From a gamma proteobacterium symbiont of Taylorina sp. (GTDB lineage Bacteria; Pseudomonadota; Gammaproteobacteria; GRL18): a stretch of 64,000 bases of DNA. The stretch covers positions 58,665 to 122,664 of the forward strand of contig JAHXIV010000017.1 of assembly GCA_025655455.1 (NCBI GenBank). The letters are read 5' to 3'. Numbering within the stretch: the stretch's first letter is position 1; each line of letters opens with the position of its first letter. The notes below the pieces were generated by a model. It was not told the origin of the DNA and did no database searches. It saw nothing but the letters and a program-made list of their open reading frames with translations. Both the position numbers and the translations under genes were made by a program. Shown piece after piece: positions 28,066 to 35,417 of this stretch.

Positions 28066-29459
28066 TGTTCGCCTCTACTGACATCAGTCTGATTAGCCTG
28101 ATAGAAAACAAACAGGTGATCTATGCGGTGGTTGATTATATGGATAATCATGCGACTGAATTGGTCAATGAAGCAGTTTATATCCAGGCCGTGCGGAAAT
28201 TAATTCAAACTAAAACCAGAAAGACTGAACAACAGCGTTTGGCTAAAACATTTGATCTGGAAAATTTAATCAGTGCAGGTCTGGTCATTGAGGTAGACAA
28301 AGCGACAAGAAATATTTTATTTCATTCTGCAGTAATTGAAATTTTTCGCTTGTTTGACAGTAAACGTCTGCGTGAATTAACCAATGCTGATTTAGAAGAT
28401 CTTTCTGCCCGTCTGGACAATGCAAGAGAAGGCTTGTTAAAACATATCAGCGGAGATACAGAAGATTTAGATGAACAAATTGAAGTGGTTTTTTTATTAC
28501 TCAGTGAAATCTCATCCAGGCTGCAAACCAATACCCGTTCACTACAGTCTAAAGCACAGAATCTGGCAGAGACAATCGATGTCGGCGGCGATTTAACCCT
28601 GTTAGAAGATGTCGCACAAAAACACCGGACACTGGCTGAAATCCATAAAATTTATCATCGTAATATTTTACCCATGCTGGAGTTTTTAAATGAATATGAA
28701 CAAATAAAGGGTCTGTCACCACTAAAGAAAATCACTGCTATTCATAATATACTGGAAGATTTTTCTTATACCGATGAAGCCTACCGGGTACAGCAATATA
28801 AGATATCCATTACCACACATTATAAGACGATTGAATCTATCAGCCAGTTATTAGAACGTTATTCTCGCCAGGAAAAACGTTATCGACAACAATACAATTG
28901 TATTGAAAGTGCCTATCAATTACTCATGGATAGTGCTGAACAACTCTCTGATGGTAAATTAAATACACAGTATTTTAATGAGGATGATCCCTGCTTTAAT
29001 CATGCTGATGCCTTATATGGTTTAAAACATTATCGAGCAGCACAAAAAAGCCTGATCAACTGGGCTGATATTAATCATCGCGCTTATCTGGACGAATATC
29101 TACTCAATGCAGAACAGAGAAAATTAGATGAAAATAGCGTTGCACAGGTACAAAGTTTATTACATAAAGAGAAACAATTAGAAAAATGGCAGGGGCAGCA
29201 ACACAAAAATGAACTGGAAAAATTTATTGATCAGATCATAATAACAGCACCGGTGGATGATATTTATAGTGAAATTTTTTCCCTGCTGCAGGAATCAATA
29301 GAACAGGCTGACTTATCTGACGTATTATTTATTGCAAAACAATTACAAATTAATAAACAATGGAACTTAAAGGTTCACTTTGAACAGGAGCAATCAATCC
29401 TGGTTCACACTAAAACTTCGCAAAAGTTATCTTACTGGCGCAGGGAGCTGCAGGCATGA
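28065..29459 (+). CDS. MksF/JetA-like kleisin subunit
   Basis: A 464-residue, mostly helical protein in the position and of the size expected for the MksF/JetA kleisin that bridges the SMC heads. An N-terminal winged-helix-like segment (about 10-100) is followed by helical regions including LEDLSARLDNAREGLLKH and LQSKAQNLAETID, which in kleisins contact the SMC neck. I see no catalytic motif. The start codon overlaps the SMC stop (TAATG), and its end overlaps the next gene by 4 nt. Identification is by context, length and helical pattern, so it is moderately certain. Confidence 0.72.
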   Translation: MFASTDISLISLIENKQVIYAVVDYMDNHATELVNEAVYIQAVRKLIQTKTRKTEQQRLAKTFDLENLISAGLVIEVDKATRNILFHSAVIEIFRLFDSKRLRELTNADLEDLSARLDNAREGLLKHISGDTEDLDEQIEVVFLLLSEISSRLQTNTRSLQSKAQNLAETIDVGGDLTLLEDVAQKHRTLAEIHKIYHRNILPMLEFLNEYEQIKGLSPLKKITAIHNILEDFSYTDEAYRVQQYKISITTHYKTIESISQLLERYSRQEKRYRQQYNCIESAYQLLMDSAEQLSDGKLNTQYFNEDDPCFNHADALYGLKHYRAAQKSLINWADINHRAYLDEYLLNAEQRKLDENSVAQVQSLLHKEKQLEKWQGQQHKNELEKFIDQIIITAPVDDIYSEIFSLLQESIEQADLSDVLFIAKQLQINKQWNLKVHFEQEQSILVHTKTSQKLSYWRRELQA

Positions 29460-30010
29460 TCCAATCTGAAAAAAGTCGTCATATTTATGCTGATTTAATT
29501 AATGGTCGTATTATCAATAAATTTAATTTAGAACATGATAACCAGCTCATACCCAATGCTGATTATAGCGAATTGTTTTCCAATTTAGAAAGTTATACTG
29601 AACTGTATCGCAATATCGGATTTGAGCTGGTATTTCGAGGTTCTTTTTTCTTTATTCGTGACCTGCATCTGGGCGATACTTATAAAGAAATGGCCATAAA
29701 AATTCAGGTCAGCTTATTGATACTGGCTCGAAAAATCACCGCAGCGGGCTTTGGCTTTGACTTACTGGAAAATGAGAATGCCGGGATCTCTGCAGCACAA
29801 CTGGAAGAAATCACACAGGAAGATGAGGTCAAACAATTAATTCTTGCTGCAAAGCTGGGCAAAAAAACATTGCATGAAGTCGTGAAGGATGTATTATTAG
29901 AAAAACGTATTATGGAAAAAAATGCTCAGCAGCGCTATATACTAAGTGATGCAGGAAAATATTTTTTCAAGCAATTATTTGATCAGGAAAAAGCAAGTAG
30001 TGAATTATGA
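29456..30010 (+). CDS. MksE/JetB-like winged-helix subunit
   Basis: A 184-residue protein with the size and features of MksE/JetB, the KITE-type dimer that binds the kleisin. The segment YTELYRNIGFELVFRGSFFFIRD, a strand-rich wing, is followed by helices and a second winged-helix-like part (about 120-175, LHEVVKDVLLEKRIMEKN). It follows the kleisin-like gene with a 4-nt overlap and is overlapped by syd. Context makes the call: TOPRIM, SMC, kleisin and KITE genes are contiguous. Order G-B-F-E is the reverse of the usual F-E-B-G. Confidence 0.72.
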   Translation: MIQSEKSRHIYADLINGRIINKFNLEHDNQLIPNADYSELFSNLESYTELYRNIGFELVFRGSFFFIRDLHLGDTYKEMAIKIQVSLLILARKITAAGFGFDLLENENAGISAAQLEEITQEDEVKQLILAAKLGKKTLHEVVKDVLLEKRIMEKNAQQRYILSDAGKYFFKQLFDQEKASSEL

Positions 30011-30608
30011 ACTCAGCAAGCATCCACTGCATAATAGTCTGGATAATTTTTTTAAGCGTTATCTGAATATGATAGAGAGACAAAGCGCTGCCTTGCCCAT
30101 CACTGAATATCATGCTGACTGGCCTTCCCCCTGCCACTGTGGTGAACCCTTCATGACAGAAGAAATGAATTATTGTATTCATTGGAAACCCATAAAAAGA
30201 GAGGAGCAAAGAGGAGTAAGCAACGATTTGTCCAGGCTTGAAAAAGCGCTGGAAATACAATTATATCCTGATATTAAAGTTTTTTTTAGTGATTACTGGT
30301 GTGAACAAATGGAGGTGACTTTCCTTGCTGAAAATGAGCTGGGTGGAAATTTAACCCTGATGTTTGTCTGTAATGAAGATGATATGGAACGTCTCATAAA
30401 AAATCAGCTGGGGCATGCTCTTAATAAAATCAGGAACAAACAAAGTCTGACTTTTTTTATTGCCTGCACTGATTCAGATTATATCATCAGCATAGAAAAC
30501 AATTCCGGTCATGTGGTTCTCGAACGACCCGGTTATCCTATTGAAAAAGTGTTATCCAATAGCCTGAAAGAATTTATTGATAAATTAGACTACGGCAGCT
30601 TGGCATGA
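30000..30608 (+). CDS. syd: SecY-interacting protein Syd
   Basis: A roughly 202-residue peripheral membrane protein of the Syd family, which binds SecY and is thought to check translocon assembly. Family features visible are WPSPC, the LEKALEIQLYPDIKVFF segment, NQLGHALNKIR, LTFFIACTDSDYIISIENNSGHV and a terminal LKEFIDKL helix. The frame is open from an ATG at 29946, but I prefer the GTG at 30000 (AGGA 11 nt upstream, 11-nt overlap with the previous gene); an ATG at 30069 is possible but would cut family residues. It also carries an extra Cys-x-Cys (CHCGEP). Its place inside an SMC-like operon is unexpected. Confidence 0.85.
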   Translation: MNYELSKHPLHNSLDNFFKRYLNMIERQSAALPITEYHADWPSPCHCGEPFMTEEMNYCIHWKPIKREEQRGVSNDLSRLEKALEIQLYPDIKVFFSDYWCEQMEVTFLAENELGGNLTLMFVCNEDDMERLIKNQLGHALNKIRNKQSLTFFIACTDSDYIISIENNSGHVVLERPGYPIEKVLSNSLKEFIDKLDYGSLA

Positions 30609-31402
30609 TCTTTAAAAACCTTATCGATAAACTATCAGCCAAAGCGGATGTCGTTCAGGATCAATGCCATTCAATAGCTGTCAGCGATGTTGGAAGAAAA
30701 CGTAAACTCAATGAAGATTGCGTCCTGATAGATGAACATACAGGTCTTTCTATTGTTGCTGATGGAATGGGGGGGCACAGAGCAGGAGAAGTGGCCAGCA
30801 ATCTGGCTATTAAAACAATTGCAGCTTATATTAAGACTCATAGTAATAATGCCCCCCTCACACCTGCTGCTATTGAAAAAATACTGCACGATGCAATTGA
30901 AGAAGCTAATTATCAAATCAATCAGAAAAATACGGCTCAGGATATTCCTGAAGGTCAGGGAATGGGAACAACCATTACCGGTTTTGTAAAAGTCCACCCC
31001 GGCGACAAAACTGAACAGCAGATTGTTGCTTTTAACGTAGGGGATAGTCGTTGTTATAGTTTTTATCAGAGAGAGTTAAAACAATTAAGTACTGATCACA
31101 GCCATTACCAGTTATGGAAAGAAACAGGCAAAGTTGGTGAGGAACCCAGAAAAAATATTATATACAAAGCCATTGGTCCATGGAAAAAAGTAGTTGCAGA
31201 TCTGTACACTCACCACATCAGGAAAAGTGAACTGCTCCTATTGTGTTCTGATGGACTGAGTGACATGCTGTCAGATAATATTATTTGTGCTATTCTTGAT
31301 AAAAATAATAATAATCTTAAACAGACAGCCAATAGTCTTATTTCTGCGGCTAATGATGCCGGAGGTAAAGATAACATTACCGTCTTATTATATAGCCTTT
31401 AG
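30605..31402 (+). CDS. PP2C-family serine/threonine protein phosphatase
   Basis: A 265-residue PPM/PP2C phosphatase, dependent on Mn or Mg. Conserved motifs are complete: VGRKRKLNEDC, VADGMGGHRAGEVAS, FNVGDSRCY, LCSDGLSDML and GGKDNITVLL, which carry the metal-binding aspartates. The catalytic domain fills the protein; residues 1-20 are an extra leader without membrane character. It overlaps syd by 4 nt and ends the seven-gene operon. No Hanks-type kinase gene lies in the window. Its substrate could be one of the operon's own products (inference), or it may act more generally. Confidence 0.93.
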   Translation: MIFKNLIDKLSAKADVVQDQCHSIAVSDVGRKRKLNEDCVLIDEHTGLSIVADGMGGHRAGEVASNLAIKTIAAYIKTHSNNAPLTPAAIEKILHDAIEEANYQINQKNTAQDIPEGQGMGTTITGFVKVHPGDKTEQQIVAFNVGDSRCYSFYQRELKQLSTDHSHYQLWKETGKVGEEPRKNIIYKAIGPWKKVVADLYTHHIRKSELLLLCSDGLSDMLSDNIICAILDKNNNNLKQTANSLISAANDAGGKDNITVLLYSL

Positions 31403-31578
31403 CCAAACTTGAATTTGGCCACCATCATGTGTGGTAACATAAATTCCTACGTAATGATGGTGGAAAAATTTAAGTTACTTAGAAATGCCCACAGCCAAAA
31501 AAATTGGCACGAATTATTTTTAGTAACATTAAAATGGCTTAAAATTAATTGTGCCAATTTTTTGTTACTCAAGAGAAT
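31401..31578 (+). repeat. Family B intergenic repeat, long copy with two hairpins
   Basis: This shares both ends with the copy at 12443-12531 (AGCCAAACTTGAA and TTACTCAAGAGAAT). It overlaps the PP2C stop codon. Two stems are visible: 31406-31428 with 31454-31476 (imperfect, core CCACCATCAT/ATGATGGTGG), and 31498-31510 with 31551-31563 (AAAAAATTGGCAC/GTGCCAATTTTTT). GTAACAT direct repeats at 31434 and 31523 bound the part missing from the short copy. It may also act as the operon terminator. Confidence 0.8.
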
Positions 31579-31608
31579 ATAATAATTTACATTTCATAGG
31601 AAAATTCA

Positions 31609-33144
31609 GTGGAAAATATTGACACACCAAAAAAAGCCCCTAAGTCCATTATTATTATTTTTGGTGCCGGAGGTGACTTAACCAAACGAAAATTAATTCC
31701 CGCTCTTTATCACTTAATGCAGCAGGGTTTATTATCCAAACATACCAATGTTGTCGGGGTTGATCGATTAGACAGTGATAATGAGACTTATAGAAATCAT
31801 CTCAGTGAAGAAATTGACTGTTTTATTGATAAGGAATTTTTTTCCCGGGATTTGTGGGATCAACTTATCTCCAAAGCACATTTTATGCAGGGAGATTTCA
31901 GAGATCCTGAAACTTATAAAAATTTAAAAAACTTTCTGACGGACATTGATAATAAGACCGATACGCCTGATAATTATCTATTTTACTGTGCAACGCCGCC
32001 CAGTTTTTTTGGTGAAATAGCCGCTCAACTCTGTGCAGCAGGACTGTCAACAGAATCAGATGATTACTGGCGACGCCTGATTGTTGAAAAACCCTTTGGC
32101 CGTGATCTTGAAACAGCACGAGAATTAAACAAAGCATTACATCAAAGCTTTCAGGAGCACCAGATTTATCGCATTGATCACTATCTGGGCAAAGAGACAG
32201 TACAGAATATTATGGCTTACCGTTTCGGCAATGGAACTATTGAACCTATCTGGAATCACCGTTATATCGATCATATCCAGATTACTGTAGCCGAATCTCT
32301 GGGCGTAGAAGGCCGAGCCAATTATTACGAAACGGCCGGTGCTATGCGGGACATGATTGCCAATCACCTGCTGGCCTTAATGTCTGTTATTGCCATGGAA
32401 CCCCCAAATTCATTTAATGATGCCGATGCCATTCGCGATGAACAAACCAAGGTATTAAAAGCCATTGAAAAATTTACTCCGGAACAGGTATTAAGCTGTG
32501 CTGTACGTGGACAATATGGTGGTGCTAATCTGGATAATGGTGAAAGTATATTGGGGTATCGGGAAGAAGAACGGGTGGCACCGGAATCAGGCACCGAAAC
32601 ATTTGTGGCTCTAAAGCTGATGATTGATTCATGGCGCTGGTCCGGTGTGCCCTTTTTTATTCGCACAGGAAAACGCATGCCGGGTCGATATACTGAAGTC
32701 GTCATTCAATATAAATATGCCCCCAGCATGATGTTTCATAAGTCAATGGATAAAATTAATCATCTTGAACCCAATCGTCTTATTATCCGTATCCAACCCG
32801 ATGAGGGAATTTCCATGCAGTTTAATGCCAAAAAACCAGGTACTATACAAGAACTTTCAACCGTTGACATGGATTTCAGCTATAGTGAACATTTTGGCAA
32901 TGCACCCAGCACCGGTTACGAAACATTAATTTACGATTGCCTCTGTGGTGATGCCACCTTATTCAAACGAGCAGATAATATCGAAGCCAGCTGGGCTATC
33001 GTACAACCTATTTTAGATGTCTGGCAGGCACTGCCTGCCCGAACATTCCCCAATTACAAAGCAAACAGCTGGGGTCCTGACGAAGCAGATACACTATTAA
33101 AGCGTGACGGGCAGGAAGATAGACAATGGCATCAGATTAAGTAA
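31609..33144 (+). CDS. zwf: Glucose-6-phosphate 1-dehydrogenase
   Basis: A 511-residue enzyme oxidising glucose 6-phosphate to 6-phosphogluconolactone with NADP, the entry to the oxidative pentose phosphate and Entner-Doudoroff pathways. The nucleotide-binding IIFGAGGDLTKRKLIPALYHL and the active-site RIDHYLGKETVQN motif are intact. The usual neighbour pgl (6-phosphogluconolactonase) is absent here. It is monocistronic, with a hairpin terminator following. Its upstream region is largely occupied by a family B repeat, so promoter elements must lie within about 30 nt of the repeat or inside it. Confidence 0.97.
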   Translation: MENIDTPKKAPKSIIIIFGAGGDLTKRKLIPALYHLMQQGLLSKHTNVVGVDRLDSDNETYRNHLSEEIDCFIDKEFFSRDLWDQLISKAHFMQGDFRDPETYKNLKNFLTDIDNKTDTPDNYLFYCATPPSFFGEIAAQLCAAGLSTESDDYWRRLIVEKPFGRDLETARELNKALHQSFQEHQIYRIDHYLGKETVQNIMAYRFGNGTIEPIWNHRYIDHIQITVAESLGVEGRANYYETAGAMRDMIANHLLALMSVIAMEPPNSFNDADAIRDEQTKVLKAIEKFTPEQVLSCAVRGQYGGANLDNGESILGYREEERVAPESGTETFVALKLMIDSWRWSGVPFFIRTGKRMPGRYTEVVIQYKYAPSMMFHKSMDKINHLEPNRLIIRIQPDEGISMQFNAKKPGTIQELSTVDMDFSYSEHFGNAPSTGYETLIYDCLCGDATLFKRADNIEASWAIVQPILDVWQALPARTFPNYKANSWGPDEADTLLKRDGQEDRQWHQIK

Positions 33145-33153
33145 AAAATGCAG

Positions 33154-33182
33154 CCGCTCGAATAAGAGCTCTGAGCGGTTTT
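33154..33182 (+). terminator. Rho-independent terminator of zwf
   Basis: CCGCTC (33154-33159) pairs with GAGCGG (33173-33178), followed by TTTT. It lies 9 nt after the zwf stop and just before the convergent secreted-protein gene. Confidence 0.75.
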
Positions 33183-33196
33183 ATCCAGAATACAGA

Positions 33197-33553
33197 TTAC
33201 AAACTTTCTCTACCCGGACCAAGGAGAGGGCATAAAAAATACTTATCCCCTGAGTCCATTTCTCCATCCATATTTAAATCAATCCACCAGCGTCCTCCTA
33301 AATGCCCCACATTACCAGGTCCGAACTCTGTTTCCAGCCCATTCATTCCCGGAATTAATTCCTGAAATTCACCCCGCTGAGGTAAATCAGTTAATGCAAT
33401 TGAGTCATAATACAGACCCTGTGACGTCACATAGATTACTGGTGATCCCGGACTGCCACGTCCAGATTTATTTTGTGATGCATAAGCGGAACCGACTATT
33501 GCAATAGCAGAACTGATTAATACAGCAACACTCAATGTTTTTATGATATTCAT
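33197..33553 (-). CDS. Small secreted protein with possible EF-hand-like loop
   Basis: A 118-residue protein with a clear Sec signal peptide (about 1-25, ending AYA). The mature part (about 92 residues) is Gly-rich and contains DLNMDGEMDSGD (near 93-104), which resembles a dockerin/EF-hand calcium loop (D-x-N-x-D-G). It ends CPLLGPGRESL with one Cys. I do not recognise the family. The ATG at 33553 has an upstream GGAGAGATT-type ribosome-binding site. It is monocistronic, converging on zwf. An exported calcium-binding or adhesion-related role is only a guess. Confidence 0.75.
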   Translation of the reverse strand: MNIIKTLSVAVLISSAIAIVGSAYASQNKSGRGSPGSPVIYVTSQGLYYDSIALTDLPQRGEFQELIPGMNGLETEFGPGNVGHLGGRWWIDLNMDGEMDSGDKYFLCPLLGPGRESL

Positions 33554-33817
33554 GGTTAATCTCTCCGATTGTTTTTTTAAAAAGGAAATTCATTATTACT
33601 CTGAATAGTCACGTGAGTATCACAAAATAATCACATTTTTATAAAAAGTGTATTTTTGGATTCACCACAAAAATACATACCTTTCATCTGACAGAAAAAC
33701 AACCAAAAGAGACAAAAGAAGGGGTGGTGCGGGGGCAGAAGCAGGGATTTGCACCCTACCTCGTTTTTCCTGGATAAAGCAAATTGTTAGAATTTACTAT
33801 TTTTATTGAGTATATTT
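33554..33817. other. Intergenic region
   Basis: No gene is seen. The region holds the promoter of the secreted protein (leftward) and a G-rich stretch at 33715-33760 with a weak GGTGC/GCACC pairing that resembles no known RNA. Confidence 0.4.
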
Positions 33818-34330
33818 TTAAAACCAACCACTTGGTTCTGCTTGGGTTATGGTAATAACATGTTTTATGTATGAAATTTTTTGTTTACTTGTGTTACTAC
33901 TAATCTTGAAACGCTTTTCACCTTTTGGTGGGACAGTTATATCCCATAATTCCTCACTTATAAGATCTATAGGATCTCCATTGGCATCAAAAAACTCAAC
34001 ATCAAGAATAATATTAGTTAAAGGCTTATCCGATTTATTTGCAATTGTTCCTAAAATTGTGACTTCAATTCCACAATCAGAGTTTTGAACTTTAAAACTC
34101 GATTTATCAACTTCCAATATACCATCAAGGTTGTAGATAATATCATCTTCGAAATGATCACTATCAAACCATGAAAATAAAGCTATTATAAATACAATAG
34201 TTAAAACCCATTGCCCTAAACTAGAATGAAAAAACCTAGATCCTGGATTTTGATATGATTGGCACTTAGGACATTTTTTTGCATTAACATGAATATGTTC
34301 TAGGCAAATAGCACATATTTTATCTTCCAA
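33818..34330 (-). CDS. Zinc-ribbon, single-TM, FxLYD-like domain protein
   Basis: A 170-residue membrane protein. The N-terminal zinc ribbon has C6-x2-C9 and C20-x2-C23. A TM helix (about 40-55) follows. The C-terminal part (about 75-165) resembles FxLYD-type beta-sandwich domains: EVTILGTIANKSDKPLTNIILDVEFFDANG is the characteristic run, followed by PPKGEKRFKIS. The topology would place the beta domain outside the cytoplasm. Function is unknown. Upstream (minus strand, 34331 on) lie an A+T-rich promoter region and the toxin-antitoxin relic. Confidence 0.8.
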   Translation of the reverse strand: MEDKICAICLEHIHVNAKKCPKCQSYQNPGSRFFHSSLGQWVLTIVFIIALFSWFDSDHFEDDIIYNLDGILEVDKSSFKVQNSDCGIEVTILGTIANKSDKPLTNIILDVEFFDANGDPIDLISEELWDITVPPKGEKRFKISSNTSKQKISYIKHVITITQAEPSGWF

Positions 34331-34522
34331 AAATCACTCCTGATAAATTAACTTTCTTTATATTGTAAGAATTTTTATTGTATTTAGTTTTAACAAAAGT
34401 AGTTGACTAGTTTTCGTTTAATTATGCCTCACTTTATAATTTTACTCAATAATATTAAAATTCTTCAGAATAGGACTTACAATTCCTTTCTGGATAACAC
34501 ATAACCGAGGGCAATAAAAAGT
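34331..34522. other. A+T-rich intergenic region
   Basis: No gene is seen. This part probably contains the promoter of the zinc-ribbon protein near 34331-34420 and further decayed sequence of the toxin-antitoxin relic. Confidence 0.4.
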
Positions 34523-34603
34523 TTATAGATAAATCTCATGCAGAAAATAACGATTAACTTCTTTATGAAGAAAATTTGGTAGCCTTAAACTTACCGTGCT
34601 CAT
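34523..34603 (-). pseudogene. Truncated antitoxin-like gene (ribbon-helix-helix N-terminus)
   Basis: The 26-codon frame starts MSTVSLRLPNFLHKEV, the characteristic beginning of ribbon-helix-helix (HicB/CopG-type) antitoxins, then departs from the pattern and stops. The ATG overlaps the TGA of the preceding PIN-like fragment. It is probably the remnant of an antitoxin whose DNA-binding start survives. Confidence 0.6.
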
Positions 34604-34700
34604 AGCAATCCTCTTTCTTTTAAGTATTCATATGGAGTTACTGCTTTTATTCCGAATTTTGAAATACCGCTAAAATCCTTTTTATTAAAAATTATATAGG
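34600..34700 (-). pseudogene. C-terminal fragment of a PIN-domain toxin
   Basis: Reading leftward, the codons give SYIIFNKKDFSGISKFGIK then AVTPYEYLKERGLL and a stop. This is the usual C-terminus of PIN-family toxins (F-N-x-x-D-F ... FGI ... TPxEfL). The rest of the gene is missing: the fragment overlaps the 3' end of the phosphodiesterase gene in another frame. With the adjoining antitoxin fragment it marks a deleted toxin-antitoxin locus. Confidence 0.65.
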
Positions 34701-35417
34701 AGGTTGGTTACTGAGTATATAATCAACCTCTGCATCAAGACATTGCTGAATTTCACTATTGCTTTCAGGCAGGTAGCCAATTACATAAGCGCCCTGTTGA
34801 TGAAAAAGTTTTACAATTCTCTTATTCAGTAAAGGAAGCCCAAATATTTTAGGTGTAAGTGAATAGATTTTCTTCGTTTTAATATTACCTAATGCCGCCA
34901 GTCCCAAAAGAGATGCAATTCCCGCCCGATAGCACTCTTCTATACGCGGAAAACAAACCGCTTCAGGAAAAATACTTAAAAAAAGAGCTTGTTGTTCTTT
35001 ACTCCAGAACAGGAAAATGATTTTACTCAGAAGATTTTTATTGTTAATCAAATGAGTTGTGAGGATACTCATTGTCTGCTTTGCGGTGTCTGGTTTTATA
35101 TCAAAAACCCAGTTCTGTTGTTTAAATTCCAGCATAAACTCATCAAGAAATAATAATTTTTCTCCCTTGTTCAACTGAATATTCTCTAATTCTGAACGAC
35201 TCATTTGCAAAATATTGCCTGTCGAAGAAGAAAGCCGACCCAGTTCAAGTTCATGGCAAAGTACAATATGATTATCATTTGTGCTATGAAGATCAGTTTC
35301 CAGCCAGGAAAAACCGGCTTTGCAGGCTGATTTAAAAGCAGCCAGGGTATTTTCATCATAGTATTGTGAAAGTCCCCGGTGGCTTATCCAGATAGCTGAC
35401 GACTTAACAGAAGTCAT
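34692..35417 (-). CDS. Glycerophosphodiester phosphodiesterase-family protein
   Basis: A 241-residue TIM-barrel phosphodiesterase of the GDPD family. SHRGLSQYYDENTLAAF and LETDLHSTNDNHIVLCHE supply the catalytic His pair, Glu and Asp (HRG, ENT, ETD, H). It hydrolyses glycerophosphodiesters to glycerol 3-phosphate and an alcohol. There is no signal peptide, so it is cytoplasmic (UgpQ-like). The ATG overlaps the waaA stop by 4 nt, so it is translated from the waaA message. Its last codons overlap the PIN-toxin relic, and the ending NQPPI may have been altered when that DNA was joined. Confidence 0.93.
   Translation of the reverse strand: MTSVKSSAIWISHRGLSQYYDENTLAAFKSACKAGFSWLETDLHSTNDNHIVLCHELELGRLSSSTGNILQMSRSELENIQLNKGEKLLFLDEFMLEFKQQNWVFDIKPDTAKQTMSILTTHLINNKNLLSKIIFLFWSKEQQALFLSIFPEAVCFPRIEECYRAGIASLLGLAALGNIKTKKIYSLTPKIFGLPLLNKRIVKLFHQQGAYVIGYLPESNSEIQQCLDAEVDYILSNQPPI

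Noticed and set aside
29946-30000. Upstream ATG of the Syd frame
   Set aside because: It would overlap the MksE-like gene by 65 nt and add residues not typical of Syd; the GTG at 30000 fits better.
33715-33770. G-rich stretch as a tRNA or small RNA
   Set aside because: No cloverleaf arms, no T-loop GTTCGA-type motif and no CCA end; only a weak GGTGC/GCACC pairing.
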